Counted from the first letter of the stretch, positions 53,550 to 63,784 are shown. The stretch is DNA of 64,000 nt from Clostridia bacterium (GCA_902363595.1 CABJAP010000002.1:296379-360378); one strand, 5' to 3'. Translations and numbers: made by a program. The notes: generated by a model from the letters alone, not told the origin.

Positions 53550-56384
53550 ATGTTGAAAAAGGGAAAGGCTAAAAACCGTATCATGTGCTTAATCCTGATT
53601 GCTGCACTTTTGGCCGGCAGCGGCAGTTTGTCGTATGGTCAGACAGCCAATCAGAAAACAAAGGAATTCGCCAATCTGGTGCTGTTCGTTCAGTTGGACG
53701 GCGATCCATCCAAGAACTTTATGGAAACCAGGACCACTGGCTACAATCCGCCTACTTATGCCCAGCTGGCTCGCAAATACTGGCTGGATGAAAGCTATGC
53801 CAAATCCCTGCCATCCTACTTAACGGCTATCTCCTACGGTCAATTTCACGTTACCAGCTACCTGCCCCAGGACAATGGCACAACGATCGTTCCGGTCATG
53901 GGAAGCGGCAGCACGGATTATGACTTGATCAGCGCGGCCGTGAAAGCGAACGTTTCACTTCAGGGCAGCGATCTGGATCGAGACGGTAATGGCTTTATTG
54001 ACAATGTGACGGTTATCGTCCAGGGAAAAGCCACCAACGATGCCACGGATCCGCATAAAAGCTGGGACGGTCACACACCTTTTGCCGGTAAAACCATCGG
54101 CAACTACAACATCATCAATTCCAGCGCCGCTTTTGAAGGAGCAGAAGAAGGGGTCATTGCCCACGAATTTTTGCATAGCATCGGATTTCCCGACCTCTAT
54201 TCCAATGACGGGACGGACCCTGTAGGCGATTGGGACATCATGTCCAAAACATCTACCTACCTTCAGTATCCGCTGGCCTATTTGAGGTACAAAAGCGGCT
54301 GGCTTACCATTGATACCATCGCAAGCGACCGAACGGGACTGACCCTGGTGCCGGCCGATCAACCCGCAGGCGATCAGGCCTATATCCTCAAGTCCCCCAT
54401 GTCCGACACGGAGTTCTTTGTGGTGGAGTATCGAAAAAAGACCGACTCGCTGGTGCCGGGCAGCCTGGATGCAAAGATTCCCGGCACCGGCCTGATCGTT
54501 TATCGTGTAAATACGGATGTGGAAAACCTAACCAATATGGGTTCGGAAAAAGGGATCGTCGTTTTTGCTAAAGACATTGACGTTCCTGCCAAAAACCGTG
54601 ACGAGCTAAAGGATTCCTTTTTTTCCGCAAAAGAAGGCAGGTCTTCCTTTGGCAGCAAAGATTTGGACCAGAAAACCAATGTACTGAGCTACTCCGACGG
54701 CAGGAATTCGGGGATCGTTCTCAAAAACATCGGCAGCCCAGGGGACACCATATCCTTTGACGTGGAATTTGCAGATGTGTCCGACCAAGGAATTTGGAAG
54801 AATCTGGGTCCTGGAAAGATAGAAAACTCTGAAGCGAATGAGATCTCTACAGCGGCCGATTCATCAGGCAATCTATATGCGGCCTACCAAAAAGGTGATT
54901 TTAAGACCTATGTACGCAAGTATACGAAAGACGGCTGGACAACACTTGGAACCGGCCAGACTATTCATGATGGAAAGATTCTGATTTATAAAGACGTGCC
55001 CTACCTCCTTTGCAGTTTTGGCGATCAGTATGCCGGTCAGCTGTTGAAATATGAGGGCGGGGATTGGAAGCAGGCTGCGTTGATCAATGGAGACCTTACC
55101 CAATATACGGACGCAGTGGTGCGGGACGACGGCATCTACATCGGGTACAGCCAAAGCTCAAGCGAGACTGGGAATTCCTTTATCTATGGAATCAAAAAAT
55201 TTGACGGAAACACCCTGACTCTGGCGGCGGAGAACGTTGCGGCAGGGGATCTCAACAACATGCAGCTTACAGGAGAAAAGGGCTCCATGTACATGACCAT
55301 GCGCACAGGAACAAATGAGCTAGTCATTAAAAAAATTACCGGATCCAAGGCAGCGCCGGTTCCGACAGAGATGAAAGCTTCTTCCTTTGATACCCTTGCG
55401 GTCAACGATAAGCTTTATCTTGGAGCACCTTTTGAGGAAGGGTTTTCAGTATGGTCCTATGACGGCAGCAGCTGGAAACAAGAGAGCCCGCCGCTGGCAG
55501 ATTCAGGCTCCTTGAATCAAAAGCTGGCGGCCTGTGGCAGCCAAATTTTTGCGGCCAGCGAAAACCAGACAACACACCGAACCAAGGTCTGGCAGCGAAA
55601 GGGCGATGCCTGGGAGCAGTTGGGAACCGATGCGGAAGTAAAAGAAATAAGGAGCATAGACCTGACGTGCTCCAAGGGAAACATCTATCTGTCCTATATT
55701 AACGGCTTGGGCAATCCCATTGTAAAATATAAAGAGCTGCCAGGGGCAGAAGAACCACCGGTAGCCGAAAAGCCCGATCCCCCTGTAATCCAGCCCCCTG
55801 CACCCGAGCCGCCCGTGAGCGTTGAGCCGGCCCGGGGCATCCGCTTCACGAAAGCTTCCACGTCATCGATCAGCATTGGCTGGGAGAAAGCAGCCAATAT
55901 AAGCGGCTGGGATATTTACCGGTCAACTTCCGCCTCTGGCAAATACCAAAAAGTTGGAACCGCAGCAGCATCCAACAATTCTTTTACCGATACAAAGCTG
56001 ACTTCCGGTCAGAGTTATTATTACAAAATTAAGGCGTATCAGGTGAAAGACAGCAAACGATATGACGCTGATTTCTCAAACATTGCGGCAGCGACCACCA
56101 AGCCGGGAAAGACTGCCATGAAAAAAGCAAAGGCTGGAAAGAAAAAGGCGGCGGTCAGGTGGAAAAAAGTCCGGGGCGCTGATAAATATCAGATCTACCG
56201 GGCTGTGAAGAAAAACGGATCATACAAAAAAGTAAAAACGGTTTCAGGAAAGAAAACCTCCTGGACCAACAAAAAGCTGAAAAAGGGAAAGCGATACTAT
56301 TATAAAATAAGGGCAGTCCGGTATCTGGGCGGCAAGGCCTATTACGGCGCCTTCAGCAAAAAAATCAGTGTCCGGCCCCGGTAA
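53550..56384 (+). CDS. Secreted M6-type metalloprotease with C-terminal fibronectin type III domains
   Basis: The 944-residue protein has a signal peptide (about residues 1-30, ending SLSYGQ). A zincin domain of the immune-inhibitor-A class follows, with the metal motif HEFLHSIGFPD (about residues 206-216). A propeller-like region of repeated short beta motifs spans about 430-730, then a Pro-rich linker and two fibronectin type III-like domains (about 765-850 and 855-944). The last domain is very Lys-rich, which would favour binding to the cell wall or to acidic polymers. The ATG at 53550 follows gggaaggga; an earlier ATG has none. Confidence 0.88.
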   Translation: MLKKGKAKNRIMCLILIAALLAGSGSLSYGQTANQKTKEFANLVLFVQLDGDPSKNFMETRTTGYNPPTYAQLARKYWLDESYAKSLPSYLTAISYGQFHVTSYLPQDNGTTIVPVMGSGSTDYDLISAAVKANVSLQGSDLDRDGNGFIDNVTVIVQGKATNDATDPHKSWDGHTPFAGKTIGNYNIINSSAAFEGAEEGVIAHEFLHSIGFPDLYSNDGTDPVGDWDIMSKTSTYLQYPLAYLRYKSGWLTIDTIASDRTGLTLVPADQPAGDQAYILKSPMSDTEFFVVEYRKKTDSLVPGSLDAKIPGTGLIVYRVNTDVENLTNMGSEKGIVVFAKDIDVPAKNRDELKDSFFSAKEGRSSFGSKDLDQKTNVLSYSDGRNSGIVLKNIGSPGDTISFDVEFADVSDQGIWKNLGPGKIENSEANEISTAADSSGNLYAAYQKGDFKTYVRKYTKDGWTTLGTGQTIHDGKILIYKDVPYLLCSFGDQYAGQLLKYEGGDWKQAALINGDLTQYTDAVVRDDGIYIGYSQSSSETGNSFIYGIKKFDGNTLTLAAENVAAGDLNNMQLTGEKGSMYMTMRTGTNELVIKKITGSKAAPVPTEMKASSFDTLAVNDKLYLGAPFEEGFSVWSYDGSSWKQESPPLADSGSLNQKLAACGSQIFAASENQTTHRTKVWQRKGDAWEQLGTDAEVKEIRSIDLTCSKGNIYLSYINGLGNPIVKYKELPGAEEPPVAEKPDPPVIQPPAPEPPVSVEPARGIRFTKASTSSISIGWEKAANISGWDIYRSTSASGKYQKVGTAAASNNSFTDTKLTSGQSYYYKIKAYQVKDSKRYDADFSNIAAATTKPGKTAMKKAKAGKKKAAVRWKKVRGADKYQIYRAVKKNGSYKKVKTVSGKKTSWTNKKLKKGKRYYYKIRAVRYLGGKAYYGAFSKKISVRPR

Positions 56385-56400
56385 GAAAGAAACATAATGA

Positions 56401-56443
56401 AACGGCGGCAAGCTTCTGCAAAAGAAGCCCCGCCGTTTTTTCT
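56401..56443. terminator. Bidirectional terminator between the metalloprotease and AraC genes
   Basis: Stem AACGGCGG / CCGCCGTT with inner GCTTCT / AGAAGC and a T-run. It lies between convergent genes and can serve both. Confidence 0.88.
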
Positions 56444-58242
56444 TATTTGTGCGGAAATGTAAACTGAAAATACTTCACCTCAAAAGGCGCCAGCGTAATT
56501 TCCAGACGCTCCTGAGGTTTGAAAAAGTAAGCGTCCGGCTGAAAGGCACTGTTCAAAAGCTGAACGGTTTCCTGATCCAGAGACGGAGGACAACCCAGCC
56601 TCTGCCACTGGACAAAGGGATCCATGGAACGCTTCAGCTTCTGCTCCATAGCTAAAGAATCCTGAGGAAGCTCAACGACAAAGGTTCGATTTGCCATAGA
56701 TTGGGTGCGCTCTTCCACGTAGGAAGCCAGAGCTTGCGGCATGTGAAAGCTGCGGGACAGCAGCTGGCCGATATCCAGAGGCGCATAATAAAGGAGCAGA
56801 TGAAGGATCCTTTCAGAATCCGGTCCTGACCAAGCCAGAAAAGAGCCGGCGTCAATGGGAAATTCATCACCCTCAAAGTGTTTTAAAAACTCCAGCGTAT
56901 GAAACGAAGCTTTACAAAGTCCCTGCTGGGTGACAGCACCGGGCTTACCGTTAAAGGGCAGAGAATTCCCTGAGCAATCTTCATCCCTGCATGCAAAACA
57001 GGGATATTTTTTTAAGAAAGGGCCGGGGCCTACCAAAGCGATCTGTGAAAGCAGCAAAGAAGCCATGTAGGGCGAATCGTACAAAATATGGGATTCGGGC
57101 CAGTTCAAATCGGAATAAGCGTCTGCGCCGGATGGAAGTGGGCCGTGTCCGTCCTGCCGGTCCGGGACGTTTTTCAGATCAATAAAACGGATTTCAGGCT
57201 TTCCGGCGCCCATGGAAGCAGTGGTCTTAATCGAGTCCAGACGCATCAGCAGCGACTCGGCGGCAGATTGGGGAATGGGCGAGAGAACGGAAATTTCTTT
57301 ATGTAAAATCGTTTCTTTTTGATACTTCTGCCGGTATGCGTTGGGCGTCATATGGAACAGGCTCTTAAAATGCTGATTAAAATACCGATAAGAAGAAAAG
57401 CCCAGCTCAAAGACAATCTGACTGATGGGCAGATCGGTTCCCAGCAGATATATTTCCGCCTTTTCAATACGGATATGCTGCAGCAGTTCGGAAAAGGTAA
57501 AGCCAATCCCGGATTTCACCAAATGGGAAATATGGTAGCGATTGACGTAAGTCCGATCAGCCACATCCTGCAGTTGGATCTTCTGAGGAAAGTTTTCATA
57601 AAAATAAGAGAGGATGTTTTTCAGCCGGTCGGCCTGGACAAAGCTATCCCGCAGCGTGTTTTCTTTATGATCGCTGAGGAGAAAATATTCCGCAGTGAAG
57701 TGGAGCTCAAAATAATTAATCAAGGTACGAAGGAGGATTTTTTCATATTCCTCATTGCGGGCGCTTGCGTAAACCGGAAGATAGCCGTCAGGACTGTCCT
57801 CTGCCAGCATGGTCGAAAGGTGTAAATGAAAAATCTTGCGCAGAACCTCTTCAATCTTCGAGAAGTCGTCTTTGGCCGCGTCCCGGTAGAGCTTATACTC
57901 GGATACAAAGATGGTGCCTTCCTGACAGGGGTCGTAAAACTGGGGGCTGATCTCTAAAAGACATACGCGGTTGGGCTCATCGGTACAGTATAAACCGTGA
58001 AGTTCAAATGGATTCATGATTGTAAATTCCCCTGCGGAGAGGGTATAATTGGAGACTCCCACCTTAATGGAGAGGCTTCCTTCCAAAACATAGATGATCT
58101 CCATATGAAGATGGGTGTGGATCGGATATTCCCGCAGAGAAAAAAAGGAAAAGCGTGAGAGGCGGATTCCTTCCGGAAATTCCTGCATCAAAGGCTGCGC
58201 CAGTGAAATATTGATGTTTTCGGTCTGAGACAAGATCATCAT
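56443..58242 (-). CDS. AraC-family regulator with C-terminal glycosidase-like domain
   Basis: The 599-residue protein has an N-terminal cupin ligand domain (about residues 20-110, HTHLHMEIIYVLEGSLSI). The AraC double helix-turn-helix (about 210-310) includes SQIVFELGFSSYRYFNQHFK. The C-terminal part of about 280 residues resembles a degenerate family 39 glycosidase, ending in the strand pattern LAPFEVKYFQFTF. It reads divergently from the transporter-amidohydrolase-permease operon, its likely target. Confidence 0.85.
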   Translation of the reverse strand: MMILSQTENINISLAQPLMQEFPEGIRLSRFSFFSLREYPIHTHLHMEIIYVLEGSLSIKVGVSNYTLSAGEFTIMNPFELHGLYCTDEPNRVCLLEISPQFYDPCQEGTIFVSEYKLYRDAAKDDFSKIEEVLRKIFHLHLSTMLAEDSPDGYLPVYASARNEEYEKILLRTLINYFELHFTAEYFLLSDHKENTLRDSFVQADRLKNILSYFYENFPQKIQLQDVADRTYVNRYHISHLVKSGIGFTFSELLQHIRIEKAEIYLLGTDLPISQIVFELGFSSYRYFNQHFKSLFHMTPNAYRQKYQKETILHKEISVLSPIPQSAAESLLMRLDSIKTTASMGAGKPEIRFIDLKNVPDRQDGHGPLPSGADAYSDLNWPESHILYDSPYMASLLLSQIALVGPGPFLKKYPCFACRDEDCSGNSLPFNGKPGAVTQQGLCKASFHTLEFLKHFEGDEFPIDAGSFLAWSGPDSERILHLLLYYAPLDIGQLLSRSFHMPQALASYVEERTQSMANRTFVVELPQDSLAMEQKLKRSMDPFVQWQRLGCPPSLDQETVQLLNSAFQPDAYFFKPQERLEITLAPFEVKYFQFTFPHK

Positions 58243-58425
58243 TCCCTTCTGAATTGGATTGTTTTCTCTATTATAGAATGACAGGGGCTTGCGGTAAAGC
58301 GTATGGGCCTAAAAAATCTGAAAAAACAGAAAGTTGCCAATAAACTGTATAATTTGTACCAAGAAACCGCCTATTTCTTATTTGCCCTCTCAGTTAAACT
58401 GAAGAAAATAAAGGAGGACGAGAAT

Positions 58426-59832
58426 ATGAAAAAATTATCATGGAAAGTGATCCTGGGATATGGAACTGCTTCCGCATCAGATGCGATCACTTACAACTTT
58501 GTCTTTATGTTTTTATTATTTTTCCTGACGGATATCGCTGGGATTAGTCCGGCCCTGGCCGGGAGCATTTCCCTCATCGCCGTTATCTGGGATGCGGTAT
58601 CGACCCCCATTCTGGGACAGATATCCGATAATACCAGATCCAAGTACGGAAGAAGGAGACCCTATTTGATCGCGGTCGCCGTGCCGCTGGCCGCTGCTTT
58701 TGTCCTGCTGTTTACCAACGTGCCCCTGGATGGCAACGCCAAGAATGTTTACTACGTTATCATGGCCATGGTATTTTGGACATCTTACACAACGTTTTAC
58801 ATTCCGTACACAGCTTTGGGCGCAGAGCTCACCCTGGATTACGACGAGAGAACCAAGCTGCGCGCGCCGGCAACTATCTTTAACCTGCTGGGCAACATCG
58901 TAGGTATGTCGGCTCCGTCACTGGTGGTAGCCATGTTCATCGGTCAGGGAATGGCCCCGGGACGGGCCTGGCAATCCATGGCCATGATCGCAGGCGGAAT
59001 CGCCATGATCTGTATTTTAATCACCTGGAGAACCACCAGAGGCCACGAGATCATGAACGTTCGGGAAGAAGCCATTACAGAGAAAAAGAAAGAAAACGGC
59101 TTCAAGACCTATCTGAAAATCCTCAAGCTCAAGCCTTACAAATTCCTGCTGGGTATGTTCATGGCCTTCATGTTCGGATACAGCATGATCAATGCGGACA
59201 TCGCCTATTTCGTATACCACAAGATGCAGTCCACCGAAGAAACGCTGGCGCTGGTTATGTTCCTTTACATTCTGATCGGCATCGTGGCAGTACCCCTCGT
59301 TTCGGCCATTTCCATGAAGATCGGCAAGAAAGCGGCCGCGGCCTTATGCATCGCAGGCTCAGGCGCAGTCATGTTCTGTTTCAAATTTATATCCATTGAA
59401 AGCTTTGGCATGCTCCTTTTGTATATGGCGATTTTCAGCATTGCCAACGGAGCATACTGGACTTTGATTCCGGCCATCAACATGGATATGTGCGAAGTCT
59501 ATGAATACAAGTACGGTGAGCGCAGAGAAGGCGCGGTTTTCGCAGCAGGTATTTTCTTCGCCAAGTTCAGCGCCGCCATTTCCAGCCAGGTGCTTGGAAT
59601 CATCCTATCCGTTTCAGGATACGATCCTACGCTGCCCCAGCAGTCCGCATCGGCTGTAGCAGGTATCGAAAATGCCTTTACGATCATACCTTCAAGCTTC
59701 TTGATTCTGTCCGGCGTTATGGCGATAGCCTTCCCGCTGACCAAAGCGAAATTCGACCAGCTGAAAGCCGTGATGGAAGCCAAAAAGAAGGGTGAGGACT
59801 ATCAGGAAGAAGGACTGGAACGTGTCATCTGA
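58426..59832 (+). CDS. GPH-family cation/solute symporter (MFS)
   Basis: The 468-residue protein has about twelve membrane helices. The sequence AVSTPILGQISDNTRSKYGRRRPY in part is typical of glycoside-pentoside-hexuronide:cation symporters. The ATG at 58426 is used because gagga lies upstream; 41 extra residues of the longer frame lack a ribosome site. It is first in an operon with an amidohydrolase and a BenE-like permease. Confidence 0.88.
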   Translation: MKKLSWKVILGYGTASASDAITYNFVFMFLLFFLTDIAGISPALAGSISLIAVIWDAVSTPILGQISDNTRSKYGRRRPYLIAVAVPLAAAFVLLFTNVPLDGNAKNVYYVIMAMVFWTSYTTFYIPYTALGAELTLDYDERTKLRAPATIFNLLGNIVGMSAPSLVVAMFIGQGMAPGRAWQSMAMIAGGIAMICILITWRTTRGHEIMNVREEAITEKKKENGFKTYLKILKLKPYKFLLGMFMAFMFGYSMINADIAYFVYHKMQSTEETLALVMFLYILIGIVAVPLVSAISMKIGKKAAAALCIAGSGAVMFCFKFISIESFGMLLLYMAIFSIANGAYWTLIPAINMDMCEVYEYKYGERREGAVFAAGIFFAKFSAAISSQVLGIILSVSGYDPTLPQQSASAVAGIENAFTIIPSSFLILSGVMAIAFPLTKAKFDQLKAVMEAKKKGEDYQEEGLERVI

Positions 59833-59849
59833 GGAAATGGGAGGAAGAA

Positions 59850-61499
59850 ATGGATAAACGAGTGATTTACGGAAATGGAAGGGTCTACACGGTGGACGAA
59901 CGCTGTCCCTGGGCCCAGGCCTTCTGTGTGGAAGGTACGAAATTTATCGCTGTGGGTACGGAAGAAGAAGTCGCTGAAAAGGCGGGAGCAGATGCAGAGT
60001 ATATCGATCTGCAGGGAAAAACGGTTTTGCCGGGATTCATCGATTCCCATATTCATGCGGTACAGGGCTGCGCGGAAGTGCTGTTTAAGGTGGACCTGGC
60101 CCGGGCCCAGTCGAAAGAGGATTGTTTGAACGCTGTCCGGGATTTTTATGAAGCCCATCCGGATATTGATTTTCTGGAAGGGGCGGGCTGGATTAACACG
60201 TATTTTGACGACCACGGCCCCAGAAAGGAATGGCTGGATGAAATCGCGGCGGATATTCCCATTGTGCTGGATTCGGGAGATCATCACAGTATATGGGCAA
60301 ACTCAGCGGCGATCCGGCTGGCCGGCGTTACAAAAGATACGGTGATCGAAGGGGGCGTTCTGGAAAAGGACGCGGATACAGGGGAGCTTTCCGGAACCTT
60401 CCGGGAGTGCGCTCAGGAACCCTTTCATGCCATTAAGCCTGTCTATTCGGTAGATAAGGTGAAAAAGGCAGTGCGCTATCTGGAAGAGATGATGGGCCAG
60501 CTGGGGCTGACCATGGTCCACGATCCCATGGTTGAGCTTTATACCAATTATTATGAAGCCTATAAAGTGATGGACCAGGCAGGAGAACTGAAGGTGAAAA
60601 TTCGTGGATCCTTCATGGCCAGACCCGAGTCGGTGGATTCAATGCTGGAGGACTATCAGACGGAAAGAACGGCCGCCGGTGCCGGCACGCGGTTTGCCGC
60701 AAACAGCATTAAAGTGCTGGTGGACGGGGTTGTGGAGGGCGCTACCGCTTTTCTGAAAAAGCCCTATGCTCATCGGCCGGACTATTACGGAGAGCCGGTT
60801 TGGAGCCAGGCCGCGCTGAATAGGCTGTGCTCCTGGGCGGAGCACCACGGTTTTCAGATGCACTTTCATGTGATCGGAGATGCGGCTGTGGATCAGATGC
60901 TGACTGCGCTGGAATGCTCCGCGGCGGAAAACGGGCAGCCCAATATCAGGCCCATCGGCGCTCATATGCAGATTGTGGATAAAGATGATTACCAGCGCCT
61001 CAGGGAGCGGCAGGTTGTGGTTTCGGCAAATCCCTATTGGTTTGCTAAAGAAAAAGGTTATTTCTACGGCTTGGAGGTGCCGTTCCTGGGTGAGGAGCGG
61101 GCGGAAAACGAGTATCCCATGAGGAGTCTGGCAGAAGAAGCAGGACTCGTTTTGTCCTCGGGCAGTGATTTTCCGGTTACTCAGCCGCCGGCCCCGCTGC
61201 TGGGCATTCAAATGGGGGTGACCCGCTGTGATTTCAGGGATGACGCCGACGACCCGTCCAATGTGCTAAACGCCAAAGAAGCGCTGACTGTTGAAGAGAT
61301 GATCCGAACCTTTACTCTGGATGCGGCTTATGCCGATTTTGCCGAGGACATCACCGGTTCCATTACACCCGGCAAATTCGCGGACTTTGTGGTGCTGGAC
61401 AAAAATATCTTTGAGGTGCCGGCGGATACCATCGGGCAAATACCCATCCTGATGACGGTTTCAGAAGGGAATGTGATTTACGATGCGCAGGCTCATTGA
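59850..61499 (+). CDS. YtcJ-like amidohydrolase (metal-dependent hydrolase)
   Basis: The 549-residue protein has the amidohydrolase entry motif GFIDSHIHAV (metal ligands His-x-His), the carbamylation-region equivalent, HFHVIGDAAVDQ with conserved His, and SGSDFPV with the catalytic Asp. The substrate of this class (exo-type N-acyl or amide hydrolases) cannot be predicted. It lies between two transporter genes. Confidence 0.88.
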   Translation: MDKRVIYGNGRVYTVDERCPWAQAFCVEGTKFIAVGTEEEVAEKAGADAEYIDLQGKTVLPGFIDSHIHAVQGCAEVLFKVDLARAQSKEDCLNAVRDFYEAHPDIDFLEGAGWINTYFDDHGPRKEWLDEIAADIPIVLDSGDHHSIWANSAAIRLAGVTKDTVIEGGVLEKDADTGELSGTFRECAQEPFHAIKPVYSVDKVKKAVRYLEEMMGQLGLTMVHDPMVELYTNYYEAYKVMDQAGELKVKIRGSFMARPESVDSMLEDYQTERTAAGAGTRFAANSIKVLVDGVVEGATAFLKKPYAHRPDYYGEPVWSQAALNRLCSWAEHHGFQMHFHVIGDAAVDQMLTALECSAAENGQPNIRPIGAHMQIVDKDDYQRLRERQVVVSANPYWFAKEKGYFYGLEVPFLGEERAENEYPMRSLAEEAGLVLSSGSDFPVTQPPAPLLGIQMGVTRCDFRDDADDPSNVLNAKEALTVEEMIRTFTLDAAYADFAEDITGSITPGKFADFVVLDKNIFEVPADTIGQIPILMTVSEGNVIYDAQAH

Positions 61500-62763
61500 A
61501 TCAGGAAATGGCTTTCACAATCTAAAGAAGGAGTTTAAGTGCGAGAGCCGCAATATCTTTGCGGCTCTGACCTCCATGGTTTTCGTGCTGGCGGGCGCTA
61601 TCCCCATGCTGTCGTCTGTGGCTGCCAGCGCGGGGATGACTTCGGCGCAGGCCGCATCCTTTGTCATGTGCAGTATGGCGGTGGGAGGACTGATTTCCAT
61701 CTTTGCCAGCATTTATTACCGGACGCCCTTTTATTTTGCGGGTTCCCTGACTGCGATCGTGGTATTAAAACCCATGTTCGATCAGTTTACACTGCCGGAA
61801 ATGGTCGGCGGATTCATCGCAGCCGGGGTTGCGCTTTTCCTGGTGGGATATACGGGGATGATCGGCTGGATCAGCAGGTATTTGCCCCTTCCAGTAATTC
61901 TGGGGATGGTGGCAGGGGTTTTTATGAGCTACGGGCTGGATATCGTAAGGTCCATAGCATCAGACCCTCTTTCGGGAGCGCTGATCGCAGGCGCCTTTGT
62001 CGCATTTCCCCTGGTGACGAAGAAAGTTCCGCCTCACATCATAGCGCTGGCTGTGGGCATCGCATGTGCTGTTTTTCTCCATTCGGGAGAAGCGGATGGA
62101 TCGGCAGGCTCCTACGGTCTGTCGCTGCCGGTTTTCACAGGGCCGGATTTTACCAGCAATGTTTTTCTGACCGTGTCGCTGCCGCTGGTGATTATGGCTG
62201 TGGCGGATGTTTTCAAAGGTTACGGGGTTTTAAAAGCCAACGGCTGTGATCTTTCCCTCAATAGTGTGACCGTACTCAGCGGGCTGGGTTCCATACTGGC
62301 GGCCTTTGGCCTGGGGCATACCATTTCCCTTGCCGGCCCGGTTATGGCGATTCTCGCTGGAGAGGATGCGGGCAGACGGGAAAGAAGATTCGCAGGAGCA
62401 GTCATCTACTGCGGCGGCGTGTTGGTGGTCTGTGTACTTTCAGGCATTTTGATCCCGTTTATCATGCAGCTGCCGGGAACGATCATCGATCTCATTTGCG
62501 GGATCGCCATGACCGGCCTGCTGGTGAGCTCGCTACAAGGTGCTTTTGGGACCGGCCGCTTTCAGATGGGCGCGCTGGCAGCCTTTCTCATCGGCCTGTC
62601 CAAAGTGAGTATTCTGGGAATCGGTGCGCCTGTGTGGGCCATTGTATTCGGCTGGATCGTAACCCTTTGCATGGAGAACGGCCAGTGGCGGCAAATGATC
62701 GCCCGGGGCCGAAGCGAGAAAAAGGAAACCGGTCCTGCAGCGGACCAAGCAGTAATGGATTAA
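61483..62763 (+). CDS. BenE/xanthine-permease-like membrane transporter
   Basis: The 426-residue protein has about twelve membrane helices, with NIFAALTSMVFVLAGAIP and LPLPVILGMVAGVFMSYGLDI of the benzoate:H+ symporter (BenE) family. It overlaps the amidohydrolase gene by 17 bp and has only a weak ribosome site. It likely imports an aromatic acid or the amidohydrolase product or substrate. Confidence 0.85.
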   Translation: MRRLIESGNGFHNLKKEFKCESRNIFAALTSMVFVLAGAIPMLSSVAASAGMTSAQAASFVMCSMAVGGLISIFASIYYRTPFYFAGSLTAIVVLKPMFDQFTLPEMVGGFIAAGVALFLVGYTGMIGWISRYLPLPVILGMVAGVFMSYGLDIVRSIASDPLSGALIAGAFVAFPLVTKKVPPHIIALAVGIACAVFLHSGEADGSAGSYGLSLPVFTGPDFTSNVFLTVSLPLVIMAVADVFKGYGVLKANGCDLSLNSVTVLSGLGSILAAFGLGHTISLAGPVMAILAGEDAGRRERRFAGAVIYCGGVLVVCVLSGILIPFIMQLPGTIIDLICGIAMTGLLVSSLQGAFGTGRFQMGALAAFLIGLSKVSILGIGAPVWAIVFGWIVTLCMENGQWRQMIARGRSEKKETGPAADQAVMD

Positions 62764-63174
62764 TGTGTACTGTAAAATGGAGCCGTTTGAGTTGATGGCT
62801 CTGTTTTGCTTTTTTGGGGTGGGCGGTGCTGTTTATAGCTGGGCCTGGGTCTTTGGCTTGGGGTAAAGATATGTTCTGGCCCCGGATTACGGGTGAAAAG
62901 TAAAATTATCGTTGGAGCTTCTTTTGAGTCCGATTTGCGATGATTTCTCATCGCTGGAGACTAGAAAAAGTTGGATCAGCGATGATTTCTCGCTGTTTTT
63001 CGGTGGATGGACGGTGAAAATGGCTCAAAATCATCGTGGAGAAGGCCTGACGGACCGGATCGCGATGATTTGCTTTCAGCGCCGGTCCCGGTCTGGCTTG
63101 CGGGCCGGGGTCATATTGATGCCCCGGCCCGGGCAAGAATCGCTTCTCTTTCAAGACGAGGGCATCATGTGCGG
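62764..63174. other. Gene-free spacer with repeat copy before the toxin-antitoxin module
   Basis: No credible gene; it includes the repeat at 62841-63003 and a GC-rich palindrome near 63120-63133. Confidence 0.5.
62841..63003 (+). repeat. Structured direct repeat, left copy
   Basis: About 160 bp shared with 63850-64000. It contains the hairpins GCGATGA / TCATCGC (62937-62954) and CAGCGA / TCGCTG (62977-62995). In the right copy the pairing is kept with base changes. The copies flank the toxin-antitoxin module. Confidence 0.75.
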
Positions 63175-63444
63175 TTACTTATCTCCATAATGTCCTCTGC
63201 AATGCACGATGTAGATGCGGCCGTTTTCCATATGGTAGACCAATCGGTCCTTCTCGTTGATGCGGCGGCTGTATTCGCCCTGCAAGTCACCGGTTAAGGG
63301 TTCGGGTTTCCCGATGCCCTCCATGCAGCCATTACGCTCAATATCTTTAATGAGCTGATTGATGCGTTTTACTGTTTTTTTGTCCTGGGTTTGCCAATAG
63401 AGATAGTCCTTCCAGGCATCGTCTGACCAAATTTTTTCACTCAT
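63175..63444 (-). CDS. YoeB/Txe-family mRNA interferase toxin
   Basis: The 89-residue protein begins with the YoeB pattern (WSDDAWKDYLYWQTQDKKTVKRINQLI in part) and ends RGHYGDK, with conserved EPL, the Arg in SRRINEKDRLVYH and the C-terminal His-Tyr. YoeB toxins cut mRNA at the ribosome. It overlaps its antitoxin gene by eight bases. Confidence 0.93.
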   Translation of the reverse strand: MSEKIWSDDAWKDYLYWQTQDKKTVKRINQLIKDIERNGCMEGIGKPEPLTGDLQGEYSRRINEKDRLVYHMENGRIYIVHCRGHYGDK

Positions 63445-63706
63445 CTTCTATCTCAATCAGTTCGTGCGCCGTCCCTTTCCCTTCACGAAGTTCCTGAACG
63501 GATTTTTTTATATAGGCCATATTCGATTCAGAAAAAAATGGATCAGTGGTTTCTGCAATTTCAAATGGGATCCTGTTTTCGCGTAAAACTGCTTTCACAA
63601 AAAGATTGATGGCTGTGGAGGTGTTTAGACCCACATTGGAGCAAAAAGCGTCAAATCTGGCTTTATCCTTTTCGTCTACTCGCGCAGTTATGGTTGACTG
63701 TGCCAT
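63437..63706 (-). CDS. RelB/DinJ-family antitoxin
   Basis: The 89-residue protein has an N-terminal ribbon-helix-helix (TITARVDEKDKARFDAFCSNVGLN in part, residues about 4-45) and a C-terminal toxin-binding tail rich in Glu. The start at 63706 is chosen because GAAAGGAG lies just upstream; the longer frame (to 63736) lacks a site. RelB proteins repress their own promoter. Confidence 0.93.
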   Translation of the reverse strand: MAQSTITARVDEKDKARFDAFCSNVGLNTSTAINLFVKAVLRENRIPFEIAETTDPFFSESNMAYIKKSVQELREGKGTAHELIEIEDE

Positions 63707-63740
63707 AAAATCAACTCCTTTCTGTATTCTGTACACCTTA

Positions 63741-63784
63741 ATTATATCGTTATTGTATGCAAATTACAAGCTGTTGTAATACAA
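63741..63784 (-). promoter_or_regulatory. Promoter and operators of the toxin-antitoxin operon
   Basis: On the minus strand TTGTAA and TATAAT are 17 bp apart (+ strand 63764-63769 and 63741-63746). Two palindromes, TTGTA-N7-TACAA (63753-63769) and TTGTA-N-TACAA (63774-63784), cover and precede the -35 box. They are likely RelB operators. Confidence 0.6.

Noticed and set aside
62764..63170. CRISPR array, suspected from repeated short hairpins
   Set aside because: There are only two long copies 1 kb apart and no regular spacing of short identical repeats; no cas genes.
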